From NCBI GenBank assembly GCA_946611525.1, contig CAMODS010000016.1, forward strand, positions 1 to 13,024: DNA of 13,024 nt, written 5' to 3'. A program made the position numbers and the translations under genes. The stretch is from an uncultured Lachnospiraceae bacterium (lineage in GTDB: Bacteria; Bacillota; Clostridia; Lachnospirales; Lachnospiraceae). This document shows, one piece after another, positions 6,427-13,024 of this stretch; the first letter of the stretch is position 1, and each line of letters begins with the position of its first letter. The notes beneath the pieces are model-generated. The model was given only the letters and a program-made list of their open reading frames with translations, was not told the origin of the DNA and ran no database searches.

Positions 6427-8130
6427 CTATAGCTTGTAGTTGCTGTCAGCCAGACGGGCCTCGAAGTCGTCACGTGAGAGAGGCTCGTCATATAAAAAGC
6501 CCTGTATGGCGATCTGGGGACTGATGCTGCGGATAAACTCAAGCTGCTCTTTGGTCTCCACGCCCTCTACCACGATGTCGGTGCCCAGCTCTGACAGCAT
6601 GGTGATCATGTGTCTGAGGAGTATCTCATCGCGGCTTTCCACATCCTTGCTGATCCGGGATATGATGGAACGGTCCATTTTTACCACGTCAAACGACATA
6701 TCCTTTAGCAGGTTAAGTGAGGTGTAGCCGGTGCCAAAATCGTCCATGGACACCCTTATGCCGTGCTCGTGCATCTGGATGATAAAGTTCTCCAACGACT
6801 TGGGATCCTCATAGTTGGCGAGTTCTGTAAGCTCGATCTCAATGAGGCTGTGGTCGATATCGTACTTGTCAAGCATACCGAGAGTGTCATCCACCAGCTG
6901 TCTGCGTATCAGATTCTCCCTTGAATAATTGATGGAAACGGGCACTATGGGCTGCCCGTCATCTTTCCATTTTTTAATATCCCTGCATACACATTCAAGC
7001 ATATACAGATCCAGCTCGATCATCTTGCCGTTGTCGGCCAGGGCAGGGATGAAATCGTCGGGCATCAGAACCTCTCCGTGATTTTCCCAGCGAACCAGGG
7101 CCTCTGCGGCCACCATTTTGCCGGTATCAAGAGCTACCTTGGGCTGATACAGGGGGTAGAATTCCCTGTTTTTGATGGCCTGATCAAAGCTTGCCACCAG
7201 ACGTTTTTCCCTCATGCTGTGCTCCAGCATATTGGGTAAAAAGCGGACGGCATGATAATTGCCTGTGGCACGGGCAACACCGCAGGCTACGGATGCACCC
7301 TCCATAGCTTCATCGATACCATCGGTTTCGTTGATCTCATAATATCCGATCCATGCATTGACTGCCACGTGTTCAGTGTGGTCAAATATCTGGATGTCTA
7401 TCTGCACATCCTCCAGGATGGAGAGGGCAGTGCCAAGCTGGGTCTTGGGGATGATGAGTAAAAACTTGTCGCCGCCGAGGCGGGCTGCAAGTCCGCGATC
7501 CATACCCACCAGGGTGTTTAAAAGCTGGGCGTAGCGAACCAGCACCTCATTGCCGTTTTTCATGCCTATGCGCTTGTTGGTATAGGAAAAACCACGGAGG
7601 TTTATGAAGATAACGGACATGAAGAAAAGCTCGCCCACAGCCTCCAGTTTTTTGCCCTCCATACGGACTCCGGCTGTATTGTAAAGGCCGGTCATCACAT
7701 CCATGTACTTGCTGCGCTCCATGTTGATCCCCAGGCGGATGCGTGACATCAAAAGATAGATGATGTTGCCGAAGGATAAAAGTACCTGCATATCCTCTTC
7801 GGAAAAGGTACAGCCCTCAAGGGGATAGGCATCGACAACTCCGCGCCCATTGCTTAAAACGGGGTAGGATTTGTGGACAACACCGGCATTGTTTAAAGGA
7901 AGGCCACTGTCATAGTTGTAGTAGTCATCCCTGTAATCATTATCAAAGACGCCGCCCTCGTACATGATGTTGATGTCAAGCCTGCCCACCTTCATCTGTT
8001 CTAAAAGCTTTGTCTCATGTAATCTTTTCAAAAGCTGATCCCAAAGCTCATCAATGCTCGCAGCATCGTACTTAAGAGAACCGAAGAGCTTTAAAAGGTC
8101 CTGAAAAGAAAGTGTTACTTGCTGATCCAT
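6427..8130 (-). CDS. Cyclic-di-GMP phosphodiesterase with degenerate GGDEF and intact EAL domain
   Basis: A 567-residue cytoplasmic protein with three parts. Residues 1-135 form an unassigned, possibly GAF-like sensory region. Residues about 140-300 are a GGDEF domain whose active loop reads RLGGDKF (219-223), so the key Glu is Lys and diguanylate cyclase activity is unlikely. Residues about 310-560 are an EAL domain with every catalytic residue visible: Glu343 (AEALVRW), Asn401, Glu433 (ELTE), Asp463-Asp464 (MDDFGTGYTSL), Lys484 (VKMDRS), Glu522 (VEGVET) and Gln543 (QGFLYDEP). It should hydrolyse c-di-GMP to pGpG, perhaps with the GGDKF domain as a regulatory nucleotide sensor. There is no membrane segment. 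TAAGGAG (plus 8136-8142) supports the start. It is a single-gene unit, divergent from the phosphate transporter. Confidence 0.92.
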   Translation of the reverse strand: MDQQVTLSFQDLLKLFGSLKYDAASIDELWDQLLKRLHETKLLEQMKVGRLDINIMYEGGVFDNDYRDDYYNYDSGLPLNNAGVVHKSYPVLSNGRGVVDAYPLEGCTFSEEDMQVLLSFGNIIYLLMSRIRLGINMERSKYMDVMTGLYNTAGVRMEGKKLEAVGELFFMSVIFINLRGFSYTNKRIGMKNGNEVLVRYAQLLNTLVGMDRGLAARLGGDKFLLIIPKTQLGTALSILEDVQIDIQIFDHTEHVAVNAWIGYYEINETDGIDEAMEGASVACGVARATGNYHAVRFLPNMLEHSMREKRLVASFDQAIKNREFYPLYQPKVALDTGKMVAAEALVRWENHGEVLMPDDFIPALADNGKMIELDLYMLECVCRDIKKWKDDGQPIVPVSINYSRENLIRRQLVDDTLGMLDKYDIDHSLIEIELTELANYEDPKSLENFIIQMHEHGIRVSMDDFGTGYTSLNLLKDMSFDVVKMDRSIISRISKDVESRDEILLRHMITMLSELGTDIVVEGVETKEQLEFIRSISPQIAIQGFLYDEPLSRDDFEARLADSNYKL

Positions 8131-8162
8131 ATTTACTCCTTACACATACATACTTATTGTGA

Positions 8163-8195
8163 TTCTACCATTATTCACTTTACTTTTCTACCATT
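8163..8195. repeat. Direct repeat TTCTACCATT in the divergent promoter region
   Basis: TTCTACCATT occurs at 8163-8172 and 8186-8195, a 23-bp period that puts the copies on roughly the same DNA face. The first lies just upstream of the transporter -35 box, and the second fills the spacer next to its -10 box. This could be an operator pair, but ten bases in AT-rich DNA can also recur by chance. Confidence 0.35.
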
Positions 8196-8202
8196 TTATA
8201 AT
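8174..8202 (+). promoter_or_regulatory. Predicted promoter of the Na/Pi transporter operon
   Basis: TTCACT (8174-8179) and a perfect TATAAT (8197-8202) are spaced by 17 bp. The leader to the ATG at 8244 would be about 35 nt. The -10 box overlaps that of the minus-strand promoter. Confidence 0.5.
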
Positions 8203-8226
8203 ACGATAATATAGGTTTTTTGTGAA
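8198..8226 (-). promoter_or_regulatory. Predicted promoter of the EAL-domain gene
   Basis: On the minus strand TTCACA (8221-8226, five of six to consensus) and TATTAT (8198-8203) are spaced by 17 bp. The leader to the start at 8130 would be about 60 nt. Confidence 0.5.
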
Positions 8227-8243
8227 AAGATAAGGAGTGATTT

Positions 8244-9890
8244 ATGACACCAACACAGTTTTTTACTTTACTCGGGGGAGTGGGGTTGTTTTTATACGGT
8301 ATGACCATGATGTCCAGCGGACTTCAGAATGCTGCGGGAGATAAGCTTCGTGTACTTTTGGAAAAGGTTACGTCCAACAAGTTTATGGCAGTGTTTTTAG
8401 GTATTGCTGTGACGGTACTTATCCAGAGCTCATCGGCCACGGATATGATGGTAATCGGTTTTGTTAATTCCGGACTCATGCAGTTGGCAGAGGCCATTGC
8501 GGTTATCATGGGAGCCAATATCGGTACCACCATCACTGCGCAGATCACGGCTTTTGACCTGACTGCCTTAGCACCCTTTTTACTTTTTGCCGGTGTTATC
8601 ATGTACCTTTTTATAAAGGATCAGATGGTAAAACACGCAGGCTCCATCGTACTTGGCTTCGGTATGCTTTTTGTGGGTATCGGACTTATAAAGCAGGCCA
8701 TAAAGCCCCTGTCCCAGACACCTGTGTTCATCAGCTTTCTGGACGGTCTTAGGAATCCTCTTTTGGCTGTGCTTTTCGGTATTGCATTTACTGCACTTTT
8801 ACAGAGTTCATCATCATCGGTGGTTATTTTCCAGGCCTTTGCCATTCAGGGTATTTTAGACTATGAGATAGCAGTGTATCTGGTGATCGGTGCTGCTGTC
8901 GGTTCAGTTACTCCCAATATTTTAGCATCCCTTACCACCAACAGGAACGGCAAGAGGACTGCTCTTTTAAATCTCATCTTCAACATTTTCAGAGCTGTGA
9001 TACTCTTTACTCTGGTTACGGTGTTCCCGCAGATCACGAGGTTTATACAGGCACTGTCTCCCGGTGATGTGGGACGTCAGGTGGCTAACACCCATACCAT
9101 ATTTGCTATTTTTGCCGTACTTATCATGCTGCCATTTACAGACTTTATAGTGGAACTTACGGAAAAGATCATTCCGGTACTGCCGGAAGAAAACCGCTCC
9201 AAAAAGGAGATGCAGCTTCTTTATATGGTGGATGCCAAAAATACCCTGCCTTCTGTAGTTATAGCCCAGGCTAAAAAGGAGTTAAGCCGTCTCGGAAAGC
9301 TCTCACGGGATAATCTGGAGGCTGCGGTAAACTGCTTCTTTTCAAAGGATAACGAACTCATCGAGCAGGTGGAGACCACTGAGGCCATCGTGGATTATCT
9401 GACCAACGAGATTTCCGACAGGCTTATCGAGCTTCGTTCCATGAATATTTCCGAGGCCGATGTTTTCAGAGCTACAAAGCTCACACTCATCGCCTCCAAT
9501 TTTGAACGTATTTCCGACCATGCCGAAAACATCATCGAGTACAAGCAAAAGATCGGACGCGCAAAGGACAACCTGGGCAAGCCGGCCCGCAAGGAGATAA
9601 AGACGCTTGCCGAGGCTACCCTAAAGACCATAGATATGTCCATAGACATCTTCAGCCACGAGGACTTTTCAAAACTGCCTGATGCCGAGGCTCAGGAGGA
9701 AATCGTGGACAAGCTGCAGGCTGACATGATCGATGCCCACATGGAAAGACTTCTAAAGGGCAAGTGCGATCCTGCTGCAGGTGTGATCTTTACGGATATC
9801 TCCACTGACCTTGAGCGCTGCTCGGATCATGCTATCAACATCGCTACGGCGCTTATAAAGCATCCCGACAGAAGGACAAGACTTGGGTGA
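8244..9890 (+). CDS. Na+/phosphate cotransporter family protein with C-terminal PhoU-like domain
   Basis: A 548-residue membrane protein of the bacterial NptA/PNaS type. The membrane part, about residues 5-310, is an internal duplication with the family QSSS motifs twice: QSSSAT at 61-66 and QSSSSS at 187-192. GANIGTT follows the first at 90-96, and a diverged GAAVGSVTPN follows the second. These motifs line the sodium/phosphate site in the family. Residues about 340-545 form a cytoplasmic helical PhoU-like domain with two ISDHAENI/CSDHAINI-type motifs. It should import inorganic phosphate with sodium. The PhoU tail may sense or limit uptake. TAAGGAG (8231-8237) supports the start. The gene ends four bases before the ATG of the downstream acyltransferase, indicating an operon. 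Transport of another anion cannot be excluded. Confidence 0.9.
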   Translation: MTPTQFFTLLGGVGLFLYGMTMMSSGLQNAAGDKLRVLLEKVTSNKFMAVFLGIAVTVLIQSSSATDMMVIGFVNSGLMQLAEAIAVIMGANIGTTITAQITAFDLTALAPFLLFAGVIMYLFIKDQMVKHAGSIVLGFGMLFVGIGLIKQAIKPLSQTPVFISFLDGLRNPLLAVLFGIAFTALLQSSSSSVVIFQAFAIQGILDYEIAVYLVIGAAVGSVTPNILASLTTNRNGKRTALLNLIFNIFRAVILFTLVTVFPQITRFIQALSPGDVGRQVANTHTIFAIFAVLIMLPFTDFIVELTEKIIPVLPEENRSKKEMQLLYMVDAKNTLPSVVIAQAKKELSRLGKLSRDNLEAAVNCFFSKDNELIEQVETTEAIVDYLTNEISDRLIELRSMNISEADVFRATKLTLIASNFERISDHAENIIEYKQKIGRAKDNLGKPARKEIKTLAEATLKTIDMSIDIFSHEDFSKLPDAEAQEEIVDKLQADMIDAHMERLLKGKCDPAAGVIFTDISTDLERCSDHAINIATALIKHPDRRTRLG

Positions 9891-9894
9891 TCTT

Positions 9895-11172
9895 ATGGCA
9901 AAAAACTACAAGAACTGGGAGAAGCTTGACAATACTGCAAAGATCTTCCCGGTTATCGCGAATGATACGCTTACAAACACATATCGCATCTGTTCTATCT
10001 TAAACGAGGAGGTGGACGGTGAGCTTTTGCAGGAGGCGGTGGACATCCTTCTGCCAAAGATCCCGGCGTTCCGCTACAGGCTTCGTACCGGCTTTTTCTG
10101 GTATTATTTCGAGGAAAATGACAAGCCTGCACCCAGGGTGACTCCTGAGCATGAGTACCCCTGTCGTTTTATTCATCAGAACAAAAACAACTACTATCTT
10201 TTCAGGGTTTCATATTATAAAAACAGGATAAATCTGGAGGCCTTTCATGCCCTTACCGACGGTATGGGCATCATTGGCTTCATGCGTGAGCTGACTTATC
10301 AGTACCTGAGACTGTCACATCCGGAGCTTAGGAAAAAGCTGGGTGACGGCCTCTCGGAGGAGACATCCCTAGACCGTGAGGACAGCTACAAGGCCAATTA
10401 CAGAAAGGCTTCCAAGAGCGTTTACAAGACTAAAAAGGCATTTTTGATAAAGGGAGAAAAGCTTCCATACAGAGGCTTTGGAGTCATGTGCGCATACTTT
10501 CCCGTGGACCAGGTAAAAAAGGTGGCCAAGGAAAAGTACGGTGTCTCCATAAACGAATATCTGGTGGCAGCCTATGCCTATGCTGTTTATAAGACCCACG
10601 GCAGGGATGTATCAAAGGAAAAGCCCATAAGGGTGGCTGTGCCGGTCAATCTTAGGCCCTTTTTCGACTCCATCACCACCAAAAACTTTTTTGTGATGGT
10701 ATCGGCGGAGTTTGCACCGGAGCGTGATGACTATACATTTGCAGATGTGACACAGATCATAAGGGAGAGCCTCAGGTCCCAGATCACAAAGGAAAATCTG
10801 GAAAACATTTTTTCCTACAATGTCTCCAACGAGGATTATCTGGTGAGCAGGGTGGTACCCCTTTTTGTAAAGAATATTGCCATGAAGCTGGTATATACCC
10901 AGGCTGCCCTGGCAAACACCACTACCATTACAAATATTGGCAATATCGGAGTTAAGCCGGATTACCAAGAGTATATCAAAAACTTTTACGGCTTTTTGTC
11001 ATTTTCAAAGGGGCAGGAGATGAAGTGTATCATCAGTTCCTACCTGGACAAGATGACCATGACTGTCACATCGGCCTTTACCGACACCTCCATTCAGAGA
11101 CGGACCTTCTCGCAGCTGGCGGAGGACGGCATTGATGTGGAGCTTGAGACGAACGGAGTTTATTATGAGTAG
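9895..11172 (+). CDS. Condensation-fold acyltransferase, alcohol acetyltransferase (AATase)-like
   Basis: A 425-residue soluble protein of the CoA-dependent acyltransferase/condensation superfamily. The catalytic HxxxDG motif is present as HALTDGMG (His118, Asp122, Gly123). The second half has the characteristic VPVNLRPFF strand and a C-terminal TTTITNIGNIG motif like the SNIG region of AATase and PapA-type enzymes. These enzymes move an acyl group from CoA or a carrier to an alcohol or amine; donor and acceptor are unknown here. The start is ambiguous: ATG 9895 follows GGTGAT (9886-9891), while TTG 9883 has AAGGA six bases upstream and overlaps the transporter stop. Both imply translational coupling to the transporter. 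It overlaps the next gene by eight bases. The constant AATase/zinc-ribbon pairing suggests a joint membrane-surface reaction, which is inference. Confidence 0.8.
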   Translation: MAKNYKNWEKLDNTAKIFPVIANDTLTNTYRICSILNEEVDGELLQEAVDILLPKIPAFRYRLRTGFFWYYFEENDKPAPRVTPEHEYPCRFIHQNKNNYYLFRVSYYKNRINLEAFHALTDGMGIIGFMRELTYQYLRLSHPELRKKLGDGLSEETSLDREDSYKANYRKASKSVYKTKKAFLIKGEKLPYRGFGVMCAYFPVDQVKKVAKEKYGVSINEYLVAAYAYAVYKTHGRDVSKEKPIRVAVPVNLRPFFDSITTKNFFVMVSAEFAPERDDYTFADVTQIIRESLRSQITKENLENIFSYNVSNEDYLVSRVVPLFVKNIAMKLVYTQAALANTTTITNIGNIGVKPDYQEYIKNFYGFLSFSKGQEMKCIISSYLDKMTMTVTSAFTDTSIQRRTFSQLAEDGIDVELETNGVYYE

Positions 11173-11830
11173 AAAATGCAGTCATTGCGGAGTGAAGATA
11201 CTTGACGATACGGAAAAGTGTCCGCTGTGCAACGGTATTTTGGACGCCGGAGAAAAGGGGGAGGACAATTACCCCAATATAGTACAAAAGGCCAGGAAGC
11301 TGGGACTGGTGCTTCGCATACTCATGGCGGGATGGGTGGCCACCTCAGCTATCTGCGGACTGATCAATTACTATACTTATGATGGTGTGCTGTGGTCAGC
11401 CATCATTTCCATTTCTCTTTTTTATGTGCTTTTTATGCTTTATCTTATGACCTATACCAATGTGGGTTATTTAGGCAGGATCTTTTCCTCGGTCATCATG
11501 GGAGTGGTTTTGGTAGTAAGCATCGACATGGTAACCGGATTTGCCGGATGGTCGGTGGACTACGTACTGCCGGGAGGGCTTTTTGTCATTGATATCGCCA
11601 TTATGATAGTCAGGTTTATTAACTATAAAAACTGGCAGTCATATATGTACACCGAGTTTCTGGTGGTGCTTTTGGGTATCATTCCCATCCTCCTTATCAG
11701 GATGGGGATAGTGCATCATCCCAGACTTTCTGTGGCAGCGTTTTTTACTTCAGTGCTTTTGTTTATCGTGACGCTGATCATCGGGGGCAGGGCTGCCAGA
11801 TCCGAACTCAGGCGCAGATTTCACATCTGA
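11165..11830 (+). CDS. Zinc-ribbon multi-pass membrane protein, DUF6320-like
   Basis: A 221-residue protein. The N-terminus is a short zinc ribbon, KCSHCG...KCPLCN (Cys5, Cys8, Cys19, Cys22), followed by about six hydrophobic membrane segments from residue 45 on and a basic tail, RSELRRRFHI. From memory this organisation corresponds to DUF6320 proteins, which sit next to AATase-like acyltransferases in Firmicutes; the name is probable, not certain. ATG 11165 overlaps the acyltransferase stop (ATGAGTAG) and is preceded by GGAG (11155-11158) six bases upstream; a longer frame upstream lacks such a site. The tight overlap argues for obligate co-expression. It may anchor or regulate the acyltransferase at the membrane. 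No enzymatic motif is visible. Confidence 0.75.
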   Translation: MSRKCSHCGVKILDDTEKCPLCNGILDAGEKGEDNYPNIVQKARKLGLVLRILMAGWVATSAICGLINYYTYDGVLWSAIISISLFYVLFMLYLMTYTNVGYLGRIFSSVIMGVVLVVSIDMVTGFAGWSVDYVLPGGLFVIDIAIMIVRFINYKNWQSYMYTEFLVVLLGIIPILLIRMGIVHHPRLSVAAFFTSVLLFIVTLIIGGRAARSELRRRFHI

Positions 11831-11835
11831 AAAAA

Positions 11836-11862
11836 GAGGTGATTTCTATGCCGTTATTTTGA
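11836..11862 (+). promoter_or_regulatory. Strong ribosome binding site with a four-codon ORF (MPLF) ahead of cbiG
   Basis: GAGGTGAT (11836-11843) is an eight-base match to the anti-Shine-Dalgarno sequence. Four bases later ATG 11848 opens a reading frame of only four codons, Met-Pro-Leu-Phe, ending at TGA 11860-11862. This is a better initiation site than that of cbiG itself. It may be a leader peptide, a standby site, or the relic of a lost gene start. Confidence 0.4.
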
Positions 11863-11911
11863 CAGCGCAGACGGGTCTTTTTCCAAAAAAGGCATTTGTT
11901 TTGGGGGCAAT

Positions 11912-13024
11912 ATGAAGATCAGGATACTCACATTTTCAGACAAAGGAGAGTCGGTGGCGGAGAAGCTTTGTAAAAAGGCAATGGCTTCATGGGACATCGA
12001 CTTTATGCGTTGTGGGGAGACGATATCCTTGTCCCAGTGGACCGGCGAGTGGTTTTATGAGGCGGATGCGCTGGTTTTTGTGGGAGCCTGCGGCATAGCG
12101 GTAAGGGCGGTGGCGCCCTTTGTGGAGAGCAAGGTCACTGACCCTGCGGTGGTTGTGATAGATGAGCTGGGAAGCTACGCCATCCCCATCTTAAGCGGTC
12201 ATCTTGGCGGAGCCAATGAACTGGCCATAAAGCTGGCAAAGGTCATAGGTGCCGTGCCGGTGATCACTACTGCCACAGATATAAACGGGGTCTTTGCCAT
12301 TGATGAATGGGCCAAAAGAAACGAATGCACGATAATCGATCCACAAAAGATAAAGGATATCTCGGGGAGACTTTTGGATGGAGGAAATATCACCATAAAA
12401 AGCAATTTTCCCATAATTGGGGAGGAGCCGGCTGGCGTGACGCTGACCTCTGATGACGGTGCGGATGTCCACATTTCCACCAGGGTAGGTGGGATATTTG
12501 GCGGCAGGACCCCTCATGGTGCAGCGCTCCATCATGGTGCAGCTGTCTCACACAGCACAGCGGCCCCTCATGGTGCGATGTCGGGATCATCTGATGACAG
12601 TCATGAGAAAAAGGATCCCATGATCATAGTTCCACGTTTGGCGGTTTTGGGCATAGGCTGCCGCAAAGGGGTGGGAGTGGATGCCATTGAAAGCTGCTTT
12701 GAGCATGTGCTAAAGAGCCTGGATATTTATGAGGCTGCCTTTTACAAGGTCTGCACCATTGACTTAAAGGAGCACGAGCCGGGTATCAGGGAGTTTTGTA
12801 AGGCTCACAGGCTGCCGCTTTACCTATACTCCTCCAAGGATTTAAAAAAGGTTCCCGGAGAGTTTACATCCTCAGGCTTTGTGGAGGAGATCACCGGGGT
12901 GGACAATGTATGTGAGCGAAGCGCGGCATGTGGAGCTACGGATGCGCAGATAGTATTGAAAAAACAGGTGTGGGAGGGGGTTACCATGGCGGTGGCCTTT
13001 AGAAAGATCTCACTTGAGTGGTGA
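11912..13024 (+). CDS. cbiG: Cobalt-precorrin-5A hydrolase (CbiG) with His-repeat linker
   Basis: A 370-residue cytoplasmic enzyme of the anaerobic, early-cobalt cobalamin pathway. It opens the delta-lactone of cobalt-precorrin-5A, releasing acetaldehyde. The N-terminal CbiG domain shows FVGACGIAVRAVAPF (57-70), DELGSYAIPILSGHLGGANELA (84-105) and TTATDINGVFAID (119-131). The middle domain ends near VHIST (186-190). The C-terminal domain starts at LGIGCRKGVGVDAIE (246-260) and includes the late ERSAAC and TMAVAFRK blocks. Between the last two domains, about residues 193-237, is an extra low-complexity linker with a six-residue repeat and regularly spaced His. The start follows GGGGG (11903-11907), a moderate site. 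The stop is the last three bases of the window, so the gene is complete. Further cobalamin genes would be expected downstream. No B12 riboswitch was seen in its 81-bp leader. Confidence 0.93.
   Translation: MKIRILTFSDKGESVAEKLCKKAMASWDIDFMRCGETISLSQWTGEWFYEADALVFVGACGIAVRAVAPFVESKVTDPAVVVIDELGSYAIPILSGHLGGANELAIKLAKVIGAVPVITTATDINGVFAIDEWAKRNECTIIDPQKIKDISGRLLDGGNITIKSNFPIIGEEPAGVTLTSDDGADVHISTRVGGIFGGRTPHGAALHHGAAVSHSTAAPHGAMSGSSDDSHEKKDPMIIVPRLAVLGIGCRKGVGVDAIESCFEHVLKSLDIYEAAFYKVCTIDLKEHEPGIREFCKAHRLPLYLYSSKDLKKVPGEFTSSGFVEEITGVDNVCERSAACGATDAQIVLKKQVWEGVTMAVAFRKISLEW
12512..12583 (+). repeat. 18-bp tandem repeat in cbiG encoding PHGAAL-like units
   Basis: Four 18-bp units begin at 12512, 12530, 12548 and 12566. 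TCATGGTGCAGC is identical in units 1 and 2 (12514-12525, 12532-12543), and TCATGGTGC recurs in unit 4 (12568-12576). Unit 3 is diverged. They encode PHGAAL, HHGAAV, SHSTAA and PHGAMS, so His falls on every sixth residue (202, 208, 214, 220). Confidence 0.85.

Noticed and set aside
11831..11911. Cobalamin riboswitch before cbiG
   Set aside because: The leader is only 81 bp and lacks the B12-box core (GCCACTG); known cobalamin riboswitches are about 200 nt.
12191..12590. Minus-strand open frames across the His-repeat region of cbiG
   Set aside because: They are mirror frames of a clear cbiG coding sequence, without ribosome binding sites or recognisable proteins.

Overview
The window looks like the chromosome of an anaerobic Firmicute, most likely a Clostridia/Lachnospiraceae-type gut or rumen bacterium. 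The reasons are strong AGGAG-type ribosome binding sites on almost every gene, frequent AGA/AGG and AUA codons, a moderate GC content, an anaerobic-type cobalamin gene (cbiG), a DUF1846 protein and a condensation-like acyltransferase paired with a zinc-ribbon membrane protein. I saw no insertion sequence, phage gene, CRISPR array, tRNA or rRNA. The genus assignment is inference from gene content and style.

Layout, left to right: the last codons of an unidentified plus-strand gene overlap (ATGA) a metal-dependent adenosine/SAH/MTA-type deaminase (77-1351). Convergent to it is a minus-strand membrane acyltransferase of the HGSNAT/DUF1624 type (1377-2141). A 194-bp divergent region then carries promoters on both strands and leads to an exported PI-PLC-like phosphodiesterase (2336-3379) and a small acidic orphan protein (3425-3655). 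Only 2 bp further on, convergently, ends a CYTH-domain (triphosphatase-type) gene (3658-4155, minus). Its 5' region (4156-4370) is the most structured non-coding DNA here: a perfect palindrome on the -10 box, a -35 box inside 27-bp tandem repeats, and a divergent promoter for a DJ-1/PfpI protein (4371-4919), which forms an operon with a DUF1846 protein (4942-6423).

Three bases later, convergently, ends a GGDEF(degenerate)-EAL c-di-GMP phosphodiesterase (6427-8130, minus). It is divergent from a Na+/phosphate symporter with a PhoU-like tail (8244-9890), and the two predicted promoters have overlapping -10 boxes. The transporter runs into a tightly coupled unit: an AATase/condensation-fold acyltransferase (9895-11172) and an overlapping zinc-ribbon multi-pass membrane protein (11165-11830). 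After an 81-bp leader with a four-codon ORF comes cbiG (11912-13024), cobalt-precorrin-5A hydrolase, carrying an unusual histidine-containing six-residue tandem repeat in its linker.

Most of this is ordinary metabolic, signalling and envelope housekeeping. I do not see a clear new multi-gene defence or mobile system. The best leads are the repeat/palindrome control region before the CYTH gene, the His-repeat linker of CbiG, the mutually exclusive promoter pair between c-di-GMP breakdown and phosphate uptake, and the coupled acyltransferase/membrane-protein pair. No gene-free stretch exceeds 300 bases; the longest are 2142-2335 and 4156-4370, both described below.
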